Assembly: GCA_965276835.1 (NCBI GenBank)
Contig: OZ255631.1
Coordinates: forward strand, 1,922,001 to 1,986,000
Direction: 5' to 3'
Origin: BOG-932 sp965276835
GTDB taxonomy: Bacteria > Pseudomonadota > Alphaproteobacteria > BOG-932 > Roseiterribacteraceae
Length of the DNA stretch: 64,000 nucleotides
This document shows positions 35,919-45,515 of this stretch, in pieces. Made by a program: the position numbers and the translations under genes. Under the pieces are notes generated by a model that had not been told where the DNA came from, did not search any database, and worked only from the letters and a program-made list of their open reading frames with translations. Each line of letters starts with the position of its first letter. The first letter of the stretch is position 1.

Positions 35919-37480
35919 ACCCGGGCGCGCCTGTCGCGAAGGCCAGCTTACGCGATTGGCTGGCGGTCGCCGGCGGCATGGTCGGCTGTTTTATGGCGAT
36001 TCTGGACATCCAGATCACCAATTCGTCCCTTGCCCCGATCGAGGGCGGGCTGGGCGCCTCGAGCGACGAAGGCAGCTGGATCTCAACCGCCTATCTGATG
36101 GCGGAAATCATCGTCATTCCTTTGACGGGATGGCTGAGTACGGTCTTCGGCGTGCGCCGGTATCTGGCGGTGAACACGGCCTTGTTCGTGCTGTTCTCAA
36201 TCGGCTGCGCACAATCGACCACGATGATGGAACTGATCCTCAATCGCGTCGGCCAGGGTTTCACCGGAGGGGTACTGATCCCGACCGGGATGACGATCAT
36301 CCGCCGCCATCTGCCGCCCCATCAGCAGACGATCGGCATGTCGCTGTTCGGCATTTCGGCAACCTTCGCACCGGCCATCGGCCCGTCGCTGGGCGGCTGG
36401 CTGACCGAGCATTTCTCTTGGCACTATCTGTTTTATCTCAACATCATACCGGGCATGGTGGCCATCGCATTGCAGCTGACGATGATGGACAAGGTGTCGA
36501 TGCGGCTGCGCGAATTGATCGAAGGCGACTGGTGGGGCATCGGCACGATGGCGGTCGGGCTGGGTGCGATGACGGTCGTTCTGGAGGAAGGGCAACGTTA
36601 CGATTGGTACGGCTCGGCGCTGATCAGCGGCCTGACCGTCGTCGGCGTGGTCTCTCTGATTTTCTTCCTGATCCTGGAACTGACGGGCGACAAGCCATTC
36701 ATCAATCTGCGCCTGTTCGCGGTGCCGTCGGTCGGGTGGTCGAACCTGCTATCCACCGTCGTCGGCGCCGTCAGCTATGGCTCGCTGTTCCTGATCCCGG
36801 TCTATCTGGCCGAGGTGCCGCGTTACAGTACGATGCAGATCGGCAGCGTGGTGATGTGGAGCGGGCTGCCGCAGTTGGCGCTTTTCCCGTTCATTCCGTT
36901 CCTGCTGAAGGTCGTGCCGCCGCGCATCATGGTCGGTACGGGGATCAGCCTGTTCGCCCTCTCCTGCTTCGTCAACGCCGACCTGACCTTCAACGTGGGC
37001 CGTGACGAGCTGATTTTGCCGCAGGTCATCCGTTCCATCGGCTTTCCGCTGTTCGCCGTACCACTGTTCGAACTGGCGATCACCGGTCTGTCGATGCGCG
37101 ACACGGCGGATGCCGCCAGCCTCTCCAATATCTGCCGGAACCTGGGCGGATCGATCGGCATCGCCTTGCTGTCGACCATCACCCAAACGCGCGAGCGGGT
37201 GCATTTCGCGGCGATCAGCGACCGGGTGACCGGCAACGCCGATACGACCTGGGCGCATATCGACCGGCTGGCCGCTATCTTTATCGACCGCGCCGGAGAC
37301 GCCGCTGGCGCGCCGATCCAGGCCATCGCAACAGTCGCCGGCCAGATGCATCGCGAAGCGCTGGTCATGGCCTATTCCGATGCCTTCATGACCCTGGCCA
37401 TCCTGCTGGTGGTCAGCATCCCGGCCGTGCTGTTGCTGCCGAACATTAAATCGGGGCAAGGCACAGGTGCCGTGCACTGA
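35915..37480 (+). CDS. DHA2 family drug/proton antiporter (EmrB-type)
   Basis: 521 residues with about 14 membrane segments. Motifs: LDIQITNSSLAPIEGGLG in the first segment, GWLSTVFGVRR (motif A), RVGQGFTGGVLIPTGMTI and GPSLGGWLTEHFSWHYLFYLN (motif C region). It exports a hydrophobic or amphipathic compound with its adaptor partner. Regulated with it by the divergent TetR. Confidence 0.92.
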   Translation: MNPGAPVAKASLRDWLAVAGGMVGCFMAILDIQITNSSLAPIEGGLGASSDEGSWISTAYLMAEIIVIPLTGWLSTVFGVRRYLAVNTALFVLFSIGCAQSTTMMELILNRVGQGFTGGVLIPTGMTIIRRHLPPHQQTIGMSLFGISATFAPAIGPSLGGWLTEHFSWHYLFYLNIIPGMVAIALQLTMMDKVSMRLRELIEGDWWGIGTMAVGLGAMTVVLEEGQRYDWYGSALISGLTVVGVVSLIFFLILELTGDKPFINLRLFAVPSVGWSNLLSTVVGAVSYGSLFLIPVYLAEVPRYSTMQIGSVVMWSGLPQLALFPFIPFLLKVVPPRIMVGTGISLFALSCFVNADLTFNVGRDELILPQVIRSIGFPLFAVPLFELAITGLSMRDTADAASLSNICRNLGGSIGIALLSTITQTRERVHFAAISDRVTGNADTTWAHIDRLAAIFIDRAGDAAGAPIQAIATVAGQMHREALVMAYSDAFMTLAILLVVSIPAVLLLPNIKSGQGTGAVH

Positions 37481-37565
37481 TTCAATAAACCGATTGACCA
37501 ATCCCCAAGCATCTGGGAATAGCCGACGAAAGTCTAAGGTCGTTTAAAATGGATGGGGGAGTCGC

Positions 37566-38540
37566 TTGCGGAAATTCGCATCGCTGGTCGTTCTGTGTCT
37601 TACGGTCGGCGCCGGTCTTGCCGCGCACGCCGACAACGATCCCAAGAAATGTTCGCTGCAGCGGATCGCTTCGCTGGATGCCGACATCAGTCACGGCGAT
37701 CTTTTGATCAAAATCCAGATCGAAGGCCGCGACAGCTGGGTCGCGGTGGATACCGGATCGCCGGTCGGTCTGATCAGCAAAGCGGTCGTCGACGAACTGA
37801 AGATGCCGTTGCGGAAGGCGCGCGATGGCGCGATCGTCGATGCGGCCGGAAAATCCGCGCGGCACTTCGTCGTCGTGCACAAGCTGAACCTGAACGGGAT
37901 GGTCGCCGATGACACGCCCTTTATCGTCATGGGCGAGAACGGCCCCGGCAGCATGGGGGTGGACGGCATATTCGGCGCCAACTTCCTGGCGTCTTATGAT
38001 GTCGAACTGGATCTGGCGCACGGCAAGATGAACCTGTTCACGCAGGATCATTGCCGAGGGCAGGTCGTCTATTGGACGCAGGATTATGACGTCGTGCCGT
38101 TTCGGCTGGACGCGTCTTTGCACGCATCGTTCGAGGCCGATATCGACGGCCAGCCCATGCGTGCGCTGATCGATACCGGCGCATCTTCGACAGTGCTCAG
38201 CGCCCAGGTTGCCCGCCATAAATTGAATTTCGATCCAGTGGCGGCGGGAACCGCCCCGGACGGCAACCTGATCGCCGGCGGCGGCGAGGAGATGCCGTTC
38301 TATCTGCATCGATTTCAGTCGCTGACGCTGGGCGGCGTGCAATTCCGCAATACCGAAATCAAGGTCATGACCGACCGGATGACGCGCGCAATGCGAGACA
38401 GGGCGCCTCGGGAGTCCAATCCGATGGACGAGACAGCCGAGACTCCGCTGGTTATCGGATTGTCGCATCTGGCAAAGTTGCGGGTCTACATCGCCTATGG
38501 CGAGCAGATGATCTATTTTTCAGCGGCCAACGCGAATTAG
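37566..38540 (+). CDS. exported double-domain retropepsin-like aspartic protease (paralogue B)
   Basis: 324 residues from TTG at 37566 with GGGGGAG upstream. Signal peptide MRKFASLVVLCLTVGAGLAA. Two lobes with DTG: VAVDTGSPVGLIS (about residue 63) and ALIDTGASSTVLS (about 203). It shares with paralogue A the text FGANFL, VELDLAHGK, the DHC-GQ-VYW stretch and the ending LxKLRxYxxxxxMxYxxxANA. The tetR-emrAB unit lies between the two paralogues. Followed by a DUF3617-like gene. Confidence 0.8.
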   Translation: MRKFASLVVLCLTVGAGLAAHADNDPKKCSLQRIASLDADISHGDLLIKIQIEGRDSWVAVDTGSPVGLISKAVVDELKMPLRKARDGAIVDAAGKSARHFVVVHKLNLNGMVADDTPFIVMGENGPGSMGVDGIFGANFLASYDVELDLAHGKMNLFTQDHCRGQVVYWTQDYDVVPFRLDASLHASFEADIDGQPMRALIDTGASSTVLSAQVARHKLNFDPVAAGTAPDGNLIAGGGEEMPFYLHRFQSLTLGGVQFRNTEIKVMTDRMTRAMRDRAPRESNPMDETAETPLVIGLSHLAKLRVYIAYGEQMIYFSAANAN

Positions 38541-38563
38541 CGCGCAACAACCGAGGTTCGGCC

Positions 38564-39001
38564 ATGAAGATCGTTTTGACCCTTGCCGCAAGCCTTCTGG
38601 CCTTCCCCGCGATCGCGGGCGATCTGCGGACAATGATGCAGCAGCCGGGTGAGTGGGAGGCGACGATCAGCGGCAACCTGATGCCCACGAAAACGCAGAA
38701 AGGCTGTTATGCCGGCGATAAGTCGGTCGCCGATCTGACAACCAAGAGCTTCAAGAATTGCAGCCAGAAGTCGGTCAATATCGGCGCCGGGACGGCGACC
38801 GTGGATGCAGTGTGCCAGCTGCAAGGTCTCCAGGTGACGGTCCATGGAACGATAACGCCGGTTGGAGACGACGCCATCCATAGTGAGTCTCAGGTCCGCA
38901 TCGAGGGGATGCCGGCCATCAAGGGAATTCCCGGCGCGATGACGGTCACCATGGACGCCAAGCGCGTCGGCCCCTGCCTGCCTGGCGAAAAGCCGATGTG
39001 A
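38564..39001 (+). CDS. exported small protein, DUF3617-like
   Basis: 145 residues with a signal peptide (MKIVLTLAASLLAFPAIA). Mature part begins GDLRTMMQQPGEWEATISG and has four Cys (GCY, NCS, VCQ, PCL), two possible disulfides; this pattern and length fit DUF3617. Function unknown. Starts 23 bases after paralogue B, so probably cotranscribed. Confidence 0.7.
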   Translation: MKIVLTLAASLLAFPAIAGDLRTMMQQPGEWEATISGNLMPTKTQKGCYAGDKSVADLTTKSFKNCSQKSVNIGAGTATVDAVCQLQGLQVTVHGTITPVGDDAIHSESQVRIEGMPAIKGIPGAMTVTMDAKRVGPCLPGEKPM

Positions 39002-39025
39002 TTTAGCCGAAGAGGCTGTCTTGGG

Positions 39026-40012
39026 CTATCCGATGACCTGGCTGGCCGCCGACAGCATATCCGGCGGCAAGGTCAAACCCAGCGCCCGCGCAGCCGCTGC
39101 ATTTACCACCAGCTCGGCGGCGTGCGGATCGAGTATTGGCAGACTGCGCGGCTGGGCGCCGTTTAAAATGCGCCCGGCATAGATGCCCGCCTGCCGGTAG
39201 ACCTCCGCGAATGCCGCGCCATAACTCATGAGCCCGCCGGCATCGACGAACGACCGGTCGAAATAGATGGCGGGAAGTTTGCGACGGGCGGCCAGCGCCG
39301 CGACCTTCTCTGGATGTCCGCGCAGACCGTGCACCGAACTGACGATCAGCCCGCCCAAATCGACGCTTGATAGTTTGTGATAGGCCATTGCCAGTTCGGT
39401 ATCGTTACCAACGCTGAACGCCGCCAAAGGTCTCTGCAGGCGCGCCGCCACCGCCTGGGTTTCGGCCAGATCGCGCGCATAGTTGCCGAGGGTCGGATCG
39501 CTGACATAGGCGATCTTGGCGCCGGGCCGCAGCAGTTCGCTCAGCAGGCGCAACCGTTTCGGATCCAGGTTTCCGACATTCGCGATGCCGGTCACGGTGG
39601 GACCGACATCGCCGGCCTGCTCCGACGCGTCGGTTGCCTGCGCGAAGACGATCGGTGTCGTGCCGGTTATAGCCTGCGCCCTGCGCGCGCCTTCGCGGGT
39701 GGCGACCACGATTGCCGCCACATCCAGCGCGACAAGCTGCTGCGCCAACGCCGGCACGAGGTCGAGCTGTCCGTCGGCGTAACGGCATTCGATCGCGACG
39801 CTGTCGCCTTCGACGAAGCCTTGTTCCGCCAAGCCACGGCGCAGCGCTTCCAGATTGTCCACTGCGGCAGCGGATTCCGCCGAACGCAGGCTGATGAATC
39901 CAACGACCGGCGGCGGATCGCCGAAGATGAAGCAACCGGACAACGGGGCGAACAGCAGGGCTCCCGCGCCGGCAAGCGCCCTTCGGCGAGACAACTGCCC
40001 GAAACCGCTCAC
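39026..40012 (-). CDS. ABC transporter substrate-binding protein family lipoprotein
   Basis: 328 residues. N-terminus SRRRALAGAGALLFAPLSGC combines a twin-arginine motif with a lipobox. The body fits the periplasmic binding family PF04392 (GFISLRSAESAA, LRRGLAEQGFVEGDSVAIECRYADGQ, ending LVNAAAARALGLTLP). No permease or ATPase gene is adjacent, so it may be a sensor or an orphan binding protein. Confidence 0.85.
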   Translation of the reverse strand: MSGFGQLSRRRALAGAGALLFAPLSGCFIFGDPPPVVGFISLRSAESAAAVDNLEALRRGLAEQGFVEGDSVAIECRYADGQLDLVPALAQQLVALDVAAIVVATREGARRAQAITGTTPIVFAQATDASEQAGDVGPTVTGIANVGNLDPKRLRLLSELLRPGAKIAYVSDPTLGNYARDLAETQAVAARLQRPLAAFSVGNDTELAMAYHKLSSVDLGGLIVSSVHGLRGHPEKVAALAARRKLPAIYFDRSFVDAGGLMSYGAAFAEVYRQAGIYAGRILNGAQPRSLPILDPHAAELVVNAAAARALGLTLPPDMLSAASQVIG

Positions 40013-40080
40013 ACCCTGCGTCCACCCTCATCGATTCGGCCCCGCCAGAGCCGCCCTATGGTGGTCAGGGTTTTAGCCGG

Positions 40081-40368
40081 TTATTGCAAGCGGTTACTTC
40101 GGTTATCTGCGATCTGCTTCCAGGAAATATCGCGCGCCTCCCGCCGGTCCACGAAGCCGACGATCGCACCGTCCGCCGAACGTTGGAAAATCCGCCTTGT
40201 GCGCGGCTGCCGGGGTTCGAAGAAGACATCCGGTGTTTCCGCTACGAAAGTGCGCTCTGGCTTGCCCGGGCGCGTCACCGCCAGATGCCCATTCTTGCTG
40301 GTGGCGCCCGACGGACGCACCGCCAGAACCGCCGCCAGCCCCAGGGCGCACACAATCCATTTGCGCAA
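40081..40368 (-). CDS. small exported protein, unknown function
   Basis: 95 residues from TTG at 40368, chosen because AAGGAGG lies 5 bases upstream. Signal-like N-terminus MRKWIVCALGLAAVLAVRPS, then a basic soluble part with RPGKPERTFVAETPD and GFVDRREARDISW. The frame is open further upstream. Not recognised. Its promoter region is divergent from the glycosyltransferase. Confidence 0.6.
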   Translation of the reverse strand: MRKWIVCALGLAAVLAVRPSGATSKNGHLAVTRPGKPERTFVAETPDVFFEPRQPRTRRIFQRSADGAIVGFVDRREARDISWKQIADNRSNRLQ

Positions 40369-40483
40369 CACTGCCTCCTTCAAACGCATCCGGCGTTGTC
40401 GTGTAACGCGCTCAGATTTCGGCTTATTCCCCAATACGATGAAAGGGGGCATTCTTTCGACAAATCACCTGTTGGAGATCGCC

Positions 40484-40525
40484 ATGGCTCGCCTGCCCGC
40501 CCTCCTGATCGCGGCATCGCCGTGA
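40484..40525 (+). other. possible 13-codon leader ORF coupled to the glycosyltransferase
   Basis: ATG at 40484 with GGAGATCGCC upstream encodes MARLPALLIAASP and stops at TGA 40523-40525, which overlaps the GTG start of the next gene. It may drive re-initiation there, or be the remnant of a frameshifted N-terminus. Confidence 0.35.
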
Positions 40526-41499
40526 CCGTTATCGCGGTCACCCGGATATTGAACGAAGACGATATCGTCGAGGCATTCGTCCGCCATCACGCAACGATGG
40601 TCGACCACCATCTTTTTCTCGACAACGGGAGTGTCGATCGAACGCTTGAGATACTGCATGCCCTTCGCACCGAGGGGTTCAACCTCACCGTCCTGCAGAA
40701 CCGGACGCCCTTTTTTAACGAACTTAACTACAACACCGCCCTGTTCCGCCATGTGCGCGCCGAGTTCTCCGCCGATTGGGCTTTGTTTCTGGATACCGAT
40801 GAGTTCATCGACGATCGCAATCTTTCGGTGGATCTCCGTCGGCACCTTGAATCGCTGAGCGACGAAATCCTGTGTGTCGGGCTACCCAGCCTGGTCTATT
40901 TAGACTTGCCGGACGACGACCCGTCTGAATTGGCCGCGCCGCTGCGTATGCGCAACCGAGAAGGCGCCGCCTCCAATATGGACTTGAAGGTGATCGTGCG
41001 CGGCAGATTGGCGGAGGTCGATATCGCCATCGACGCTGGGCAACACCAAGTATTGTTCCGGGATGGGTATATCTTTCGGTACACCGATCACCCGATAACT
41101 TTGGGACATTATTACCGGCGATCCGCCTGGCAGCAGATCAGCAAATCGGTCCTGGGATATCTGAAGGTCACGGCCGCCGGACAGCGGGAGAAGGGCCGGG
41201 GCAGAGCCGCCCACTATAACAGCCTGTTCGAGACCCTGCGTGATGCGCCGGAGGGTTTCTTCACGCCGGACTTCCTGAAGCCGAGCTACGCCGATCGCGG
41301 CCTGGTCGAGGACCCGCTGTCCTATCGGGGCGGCCCGCTTCGCTACACCCAACCGGCGGACCCGAAATTCAAGGCGTTGCGTGTCCTGATCGCGTATGCG
41401 GAGCAACTGGCGGAAAGCCACGGCGCGTTCATCGACGCGAGTGAAGATATCCGGCTGAAGATCGAACGTGACGCCCTGCAATGGACGTTCCTGTTCTAG
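40522..41499 (+). CDS. glycosyltransferase family 2/92-like protein
   Basis: 325 residues from GTG at 40522. The start VTVIAVTRILNEDDIVEAFVRHH and the following HHLFLDNGSVDRTLEIL are typical of GT-A enzymes that resemble GT2/GT92; the metal-binding motif is FLDTDEFID. Soluble, no membrane segment. Longer in-frame extension upstream has no good start. Acceptor and donor unknown. Confidence 0.8.
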   Translation: MTVIAVTRILNEDDIVEAFVRHHATMVDHHLFLDNGSVDRTLEILHALRTEGFNLTVLQNRTPFFNELNYNTALFRHVRAEFSADWALFLDTDEFIDDRNLSVDLRRHLESLSDEILCVGLPSLVYLDLPDDDPSELAAPLRMRNREGAASNMDLKVIVRGRLAEVDIAIDAGQHQVLFRDGYIFRYTDHPITLGHYYRRSAWQQISKSVLGYLKVTAAGQREKGRGRAAHYNSLFETLRDAPEGFFTPDFLKPSYADRGLVEDPLSYRGGPLRYTQPADPKFKALRVLIAYAEQLAESHGAFIDASEDIRLKIERDALQWTFLF

Positions 41500-41508
41500 A
41501 GGATCGCG

Positions 41509-42624
41509 CTAACTGACACTGACGCCGATCAGCCGTCCCACGCCAAACGTGATCGCGGCCGCGATATAGCCGATCAGCAGTTGCCGGAACACGGACGACA
41601 GAAAACCGCGCCCGGTGAAGACCGCCGTCACCGCGCCGATCGCCATCAAGGTTAGGCCGCTGAGGCCGATGCTTACGACAACCGCGATGGTTCCGTGCAG
41701 CACCATGAAAGGCGCGACCGGGAAGAGCGCGCCGAAGGCGAATAGGCCGAAGGACGAGATCGCGGCCGCCCAGGCAGAGCCGCCCAGTTCCTGTGGGTCG
41801 ATTCCCAATTCCTCGCGGACCAGGGTGTCGAGCGCGGCGCCTTTATTGCTGAATATCTTATCGGCCAGCGACTTGGCCTGCCGCTCCTCCAGGCCCTTGG
41901 CCTGATAGATCAACACCAATTCTTCCTTCTCCAGTTCCGGCGCCTGGGCCAACTCCGAAGATTCCTGGTCGATCTGTTTCTGCGACATTTCCCGCGCGCT
42001 GTTGACCGACAACCACTCGCCCATCGCCATCGAGCAAGAACCGGCAACGAGGCCGGCCAGCCCGGTCAGGAGGATTACCTTGCCGTCGGCGGCCGCCCCG
42101 GCCATGCCCATGACAAGGCTCAGGTTGGAGACCAACCCGTCATTCGCACCCAGCACTGCGGCCCGCAGCGCATTGCCCCCGCCATGCCGCCCCTCAAGCT
42201 GCGCCAGGGTGTGGCCCGGCAGACCGCCGGCACGTGAGGCGGCCGCCTGGACAATCCGGGCGTGGCCGCGCTCATCCTTGGGAAGGCCCGCGGCAACGGC
42301 GTCCGGCTGATTATCGTAATGGCCGCTGTCATGCGTTTCGTTCTGCGCCAGTACCGGCAGCACGAAGTCCGGACCGAACCGGCGCGCTGCCCAGGCGGTT
42401 ATGCGCGTGCGAATACCGGGCGTCGCGGCGGCGGCGGCATGCCCGTGACGTTCAAGCTGTTTCGACCAGAACTCGGCATGGGCGCGCTCGACGGCGGCCA
42501 GCCGGCGATAGACATCGGCGATCTTCGGATCCTGCTCAGCGTCCGCCAGCGCGTCGTAAAGGACCGCGCCGTCGACCTCTCCCTGGAAATTGTTTTTCAG
42601 CCGAACGATGTCGTCTTTGGGCAT
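41509..42624 (-). CDS. ferritin-like/VIT1 membrane iron exporter (MbfA-like)
   Basis: 371 residues. An N-terminal ferritin-like domain (about 5-140; NFQGEVDGAVLYDAL, VERAHAEFWSKQL supply Glu and ExxH ligands) is followed by a CCC1/VIT1 transporter with about five membrane segments (LGANDGLVSNLSLVMGMAGAA, GLVAGSCSMAMGEWLSV). This is the MbfA arrangement known in alphaproteobacteria, which exports iron and protects from peroxide. Start 18 bases after the KirBac gene stop, same operon. Confidence 0.9.
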   Translation of the reverse strand: MPKDDIVRLKNNFQGEVDGAVLYDALADAEQDPKIADVYRRLAAVERAHAEFWSKQLERHGHAAAAATPGIRTRITAWAARRFGPDFVLPVLAQNETHDSGHYDNQPDAVAAGLPKDERGHARIVQAAASRAGGLPGHTLAQLEGRHGGGNALRAAVLGANDGLVSNLSLVMGMAGAAADGKVILLTGLAGLVAGSCSMAMGEWLSVNSAREMSQKQIDQESSELAQAPELEKEELVLIYQAKGLEERQAKSLADKIFSNKGAALDTLVREELGIDPQELGGSAWAAAISSFGLFAFGALFPVAPFMVLHGTIAVVVSIGLSGLTLMAIGAVTAVFTGRGFLSSVFRQLLIGYIAAAITFGVGRLIGVSVS

Positions 42625-42642
42625 CTTGGTTTTCCGCCGGTG

Positions 42643-43575
42643 TTATTGCGCGCTTTGCGCCTCCTGCGCCTCGAACAGCCGCTCGATGCCGTCCGGCTCG
42701 ATCACGCTGATGCGGGTCAGATCGGCCATCGTGCGACCCTCGCTGTTCACGGTCACCGCATCGGCATAGCGCATGCCGAACTGAACGTTGTGGGCTCGAT
42801 AATCCTTAAGGTCGTGGACGGTCGAATTGATTGCCGTATCGCGCGCCTCGACCGACAGAAAGAACCTGATGTCGCCGTCCACCAGGCTTTGCGCGGTATG
42901 TCCGTATAGCGGGCTGGTTTCGTCGATCCTGTGCATCAGCGTCAGCGTTAGCGCAAACATCGGCACGTTCGAGCGCACCAGCGGCAGGTCGTTGACACGT
43001 CTTATGCTGTGTCCCTCTGTGCTGTGTTCGCGGATCAGCGCGCTGAGCCTGACCGTGAGGTCGGTCAGCATGCTGGTACGGCCATTGCCGATCCTGACCA
43101 TCAAGGTCGGCAGGCCGTTATAGGGTGTCACGACAATGTTATCGGCATAGAGGATTTTCGCGCGCGGTTTTGAGAACCGCACGAAGATGAGGCCGGTGGT
43201 AATTGTCGTGAAGGCTATGCCGGACATGATCTCAGCCACCGAGATCAGATGACCATAGGTCGTGGCCGGGTACATCTGGCCGTAGCCGACGGTTGCCAGC
43301 GTTTCCATGCTGAAAAAGAAGCCGTCCAACAGCGAGCCGGGCCGCGCGTTGCCGATCGCCCCGGGCATCGCCGCATACAGGATGGCGAACACGATATTGA
43401 TGGCCGCGTAAAGCGCCAACACCGAGGCCGCAAACATCGGCCAGGTGGCGGTCAGCGCCAGATGGTAGGGGTCGCGGAAATCGAAACGCGCGACGCCGAC
43501 CTTGGCGACATCCAGCGGGCCCGTCCGCTTCGCCTTGCGGCGCAGCGCCCGCTCGAGCCGGTCCTTGCCGCTCAT
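42643..43575 (-). CDS. KirBac-type inward rectifier potassium channel
   Basis: 310 residues. Two membrane segments flank the filter TVGYGQMYP near residues 95-103. A long cytoplasmic immunoglobulin-like domain follows (VVTPYNGLPTLMVRIGNGRTSML). N-terminal slide-helix region FDFRDPYHLAL is typical. Stop and start overlap with the cupin gene (ATGA). Confidence 0.9.
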   Translation of the reverse strand: MSGKDRLERALRRKAKRTGPLDVAKVGVARFDFRDPYHLALTATWPMFAASVLALYAAINIVFAILYAAMPGAIGNARPGSLLDGFFFSMETLATVGYGQMYPATTYGHLISVAEIMSGIAFTTITTGLIFVRFSKPRAKILYADNIVVTPYNGLPTLMVRIGNGRTSMLTDLTVRLSALIREHSTEGHSIRRVNDLPLVRSNVPMFALTLTLMHRIDETSPLYGHTAQSLVDGDIRFFLSVEARDTAINSTVHDLKDYRAHNVQFGMRYADAVTVNSEGRTMADLTRISVIEPDGIERLFEAQEAQSAQ

Positions 43576-44048
43576 ACACCGGCCTTGTGGATCGGATCGA
43601 CCCAGGCCACAGCCTCCGGCTTTTCGGCCGGTTCGATATCCAGATTGACGACAACCGCCTCATTGTCGCTGCGCACCAGGACGCATTGCAGCGCCTCATC
43701 GGGTGAGGCGTTGATTTCCTGATGCGGCACATAAGGCGGCACGAAGATGAAATCGCCCGGCCCGGCCTCGGCCACATATTCCAGATGCTCGCCCCAGCGC
43801 ATGCGGGCCCGGCCGCTGATCACATAGATCACGCTCTCCAGCGCCCCGTGATGATGCGCGCCGGTCTTGGCGTTGGCGTGGATATTAACGGTGCCGGCCC
43901 ACAATTTCTGCGCCCCGGCGCGGGCAAAATTGATCGCCGCCGCCCGCTCCATCCCCGGCGTCTGCGGCGTGTTCGAATCCAGCTGACTGCCCGGTATCAC
44001 CTTGACGCCGTTGGTCTTCCAGTCGGTCGGATGGTGGTGATCTGACAT
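43572..44048 (-). CDS. cupin domain protein
   Basis: 158 residues from ATG at 44048 (GAGGGG upstream). Cupin motif 1 with metal ligands HHHGALESVIYVISG and motif 2 GDFIFVPPYVPHQE. No signal peptide. Cofactor and reaction unknown. Overlaps the KirBac gene by 4 bases. Confidence 0.85.
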   Translation of the reverse strand: MSDHHHPTDWKTNGVKVIPGSQLDSNTPQTPGMERAAAINFARAGAQKLWAGTVNIHANAKTGAHHHGALESVIYVISGRARMRWGEHLEYVAEAGPGDFIFVPPYVPHQEINASPDEALQCVLVRSDNEAVVVNLDIEPAEKPEAVAWVDPIHKAGV

Positions 44049-44083
44049 TGTATACCCCTCGTCAGCATCCATGATGCATCGGA

Positions 44084-45487
44084 TTAACGTGGGGTGTCAC
44101 CCGCCGATTTCAGCGCATCCCGGTGACGGATGCCGAAGAACGAGATCACGGCGGCCGTCAGCAACAGCCCGGCACAGACCGATACCGAACTGTGCAGACC
44201 GGGCACGATGGTTTCGTGATGCTGGCCGACCAGCGCGCCGAAGGCGGCGACGCCGACCGTGCCGCCGGCCTGCCGCGACGTGTTGAGTACGCCCGACGCG
44301 GTGCCCGACCATTTCTTCTCGACACTGGCGAGCAGCGCCGCCGTCATTGCCGGCACCGCCGTTCCCATGCCTGCCGGGATCAGGACAAAGCCCGGCACCA
44401 TGCGCCAATAGGATGTATCGGCGTCCAATCCCGCCAACAGCCAGAACCCCAAACCGCAGACCAGGAATCCCGCGACCATCGGAATGCGCGATCCGACCTT
44501 TCCGACAATTTTCCCCGCCGCGATATTGACCAGGATGAAGGTGGCCGTCAGCGGCAGGAAGGCCAAGCCGGAAGGGATCACGCCGTACCCCTTCACCTGC
44601 TGCAGATAGAGGCTGAGCACGAAGATCACGCCGTAATAGGACAAGTTGGCGAGCGTCCCGACGGCCGTCGCCGCGCTGAATGTGCGGTTGCGGAAGAAAT
44701 GCAGCGGCAGCATCGGGCTGGAACTGCGCGCCTCAACCGTCAGGAAGGCTGCGGCGCCCACAATGCCGAGGCTGAAAAGCCCGATGACGATGCCGCTGGT
44801 CAGGCCGGACGGCCCGATCTCGATGATCGCGGCGGTAAGGGACGACAAAGTCAGCACGGCCAACGCCTGTCCCTTCAGGTCCAAATGCCGCCCCCGGTCA
44901 CCGTGCGGCGTTTCCGGCACGAAGCGCCAGGTCAACGCCACGCCGAGCGCGACAAGCGGCAGGTTGACCAGGAAAATGCTGCGCCAGCCCAGCGCCTGGA
45001 TCAGGAAACCGCCGACCACCGGACCGGCTGCGATCGAAACCCCGCCCGCCGCGGTCCACAGGCCGATCGCGCTTGCCCGTTTCTTCTGGTCGTCGCCGCA
45101 GGCATGGGTCAGCAGCGCCAGCGACGGTGGAACCAGCGCCGCCGCGCCGATTCCCTGCACCGCCCGCGCCGCGATCAGCGTGCCGACGCTGGGCGCCAGT
45201 CCGCACGCCAGCGAAGCCACCGCGAACAGGACAAACCCGGCGGTAAACACGCGCTTCGCCCCCAGCCGGTCGCCGACCGCGCCCGCCGAAAGCAGCAATG
45301 AGGCAAACAGCAGCGTATAGGCGTCGACCACCCATTGAAGGCCGGAAACCTCGGTATGCAGGTCCTTGCCGATATGCGGCAGGCCGAGATTGACGATGGT
45401 GACGTCCAACTGAACCACGACAAAGCCGAAGCTCGTGGCCGCGATGATCCAGTTGAGGCTGGGCGAGGAATGATGGGATTTGGTCAT
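44084..45487 (-). CDS. MFS transporter, DHA2 family (EmrB/QacA-like)
   Basis: 467 residues, about 14 membrane segments. FVVVQLDVTIVNLGLPHIG in the first segment, GDRLGAKRVF (motif A), RAVQGIGAAALVPPSLAL and GPVVGGFLIQALGWRSIFLVNLP (motif C). ATG at 45487 preferred over TTG at 45496. Divergent from an ArsR-type regulator with a perfect inverted repeat between them. Followed by cupin, KirBac and MbfA genes. Confidence 0.92.
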   Translation of the reverse strand: MTKSHHSSPSLNWIIAATSFGFVVVQLDVTIVNLGLPHIGKDLHTEVSGLQWVVDAYTLLFASLLLSAGAVGDRLGAKRVFTAGFVLFAVASLACGLAPSVGTLIAARAVQGIGAAALVPPSLALLTHACGDDQKKRASAIGLWTAAGGVSIAAGPVVGGFLIQALGWRSIFLVNLPLVALGVALTWRFVPETPHGDRGRHLDLKGQALAVLTLSSLTAAIIEIGPSGLTSGIVIGLFSLGIVGAAAFLTVEARSSSPMLPLHFFRNRTFSAATAVGTLANLSYYGVIFVLSLYLQQVKGYGVIPSGLAFLPLTATFILVNIAAGKIVGKVGSRIPMVAGFLVCGLGFWLLAGLDADTSYWRMVPGFVLIPAGMGTAVPAMTAALLASVEKKWSGTASGVLNTSRQAGGTVGVAAFGALVGQHHETIVPGLHSSVSVCAGLLLTAAVISFFGIRHRDALKSAGDTPR

Positions 45488-45515
45488 GCGTCCCAATTTA
45501 GGAACGATAGGGAAT

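Noticed and set aside
43965..43985. GTTCGAATCC, resembling a tRNA T-loop
   Set aside because: It lies inside the cupin gene in frame with conserved-looking coding sequence, and no acceptor or anticodon stem can be built around it.
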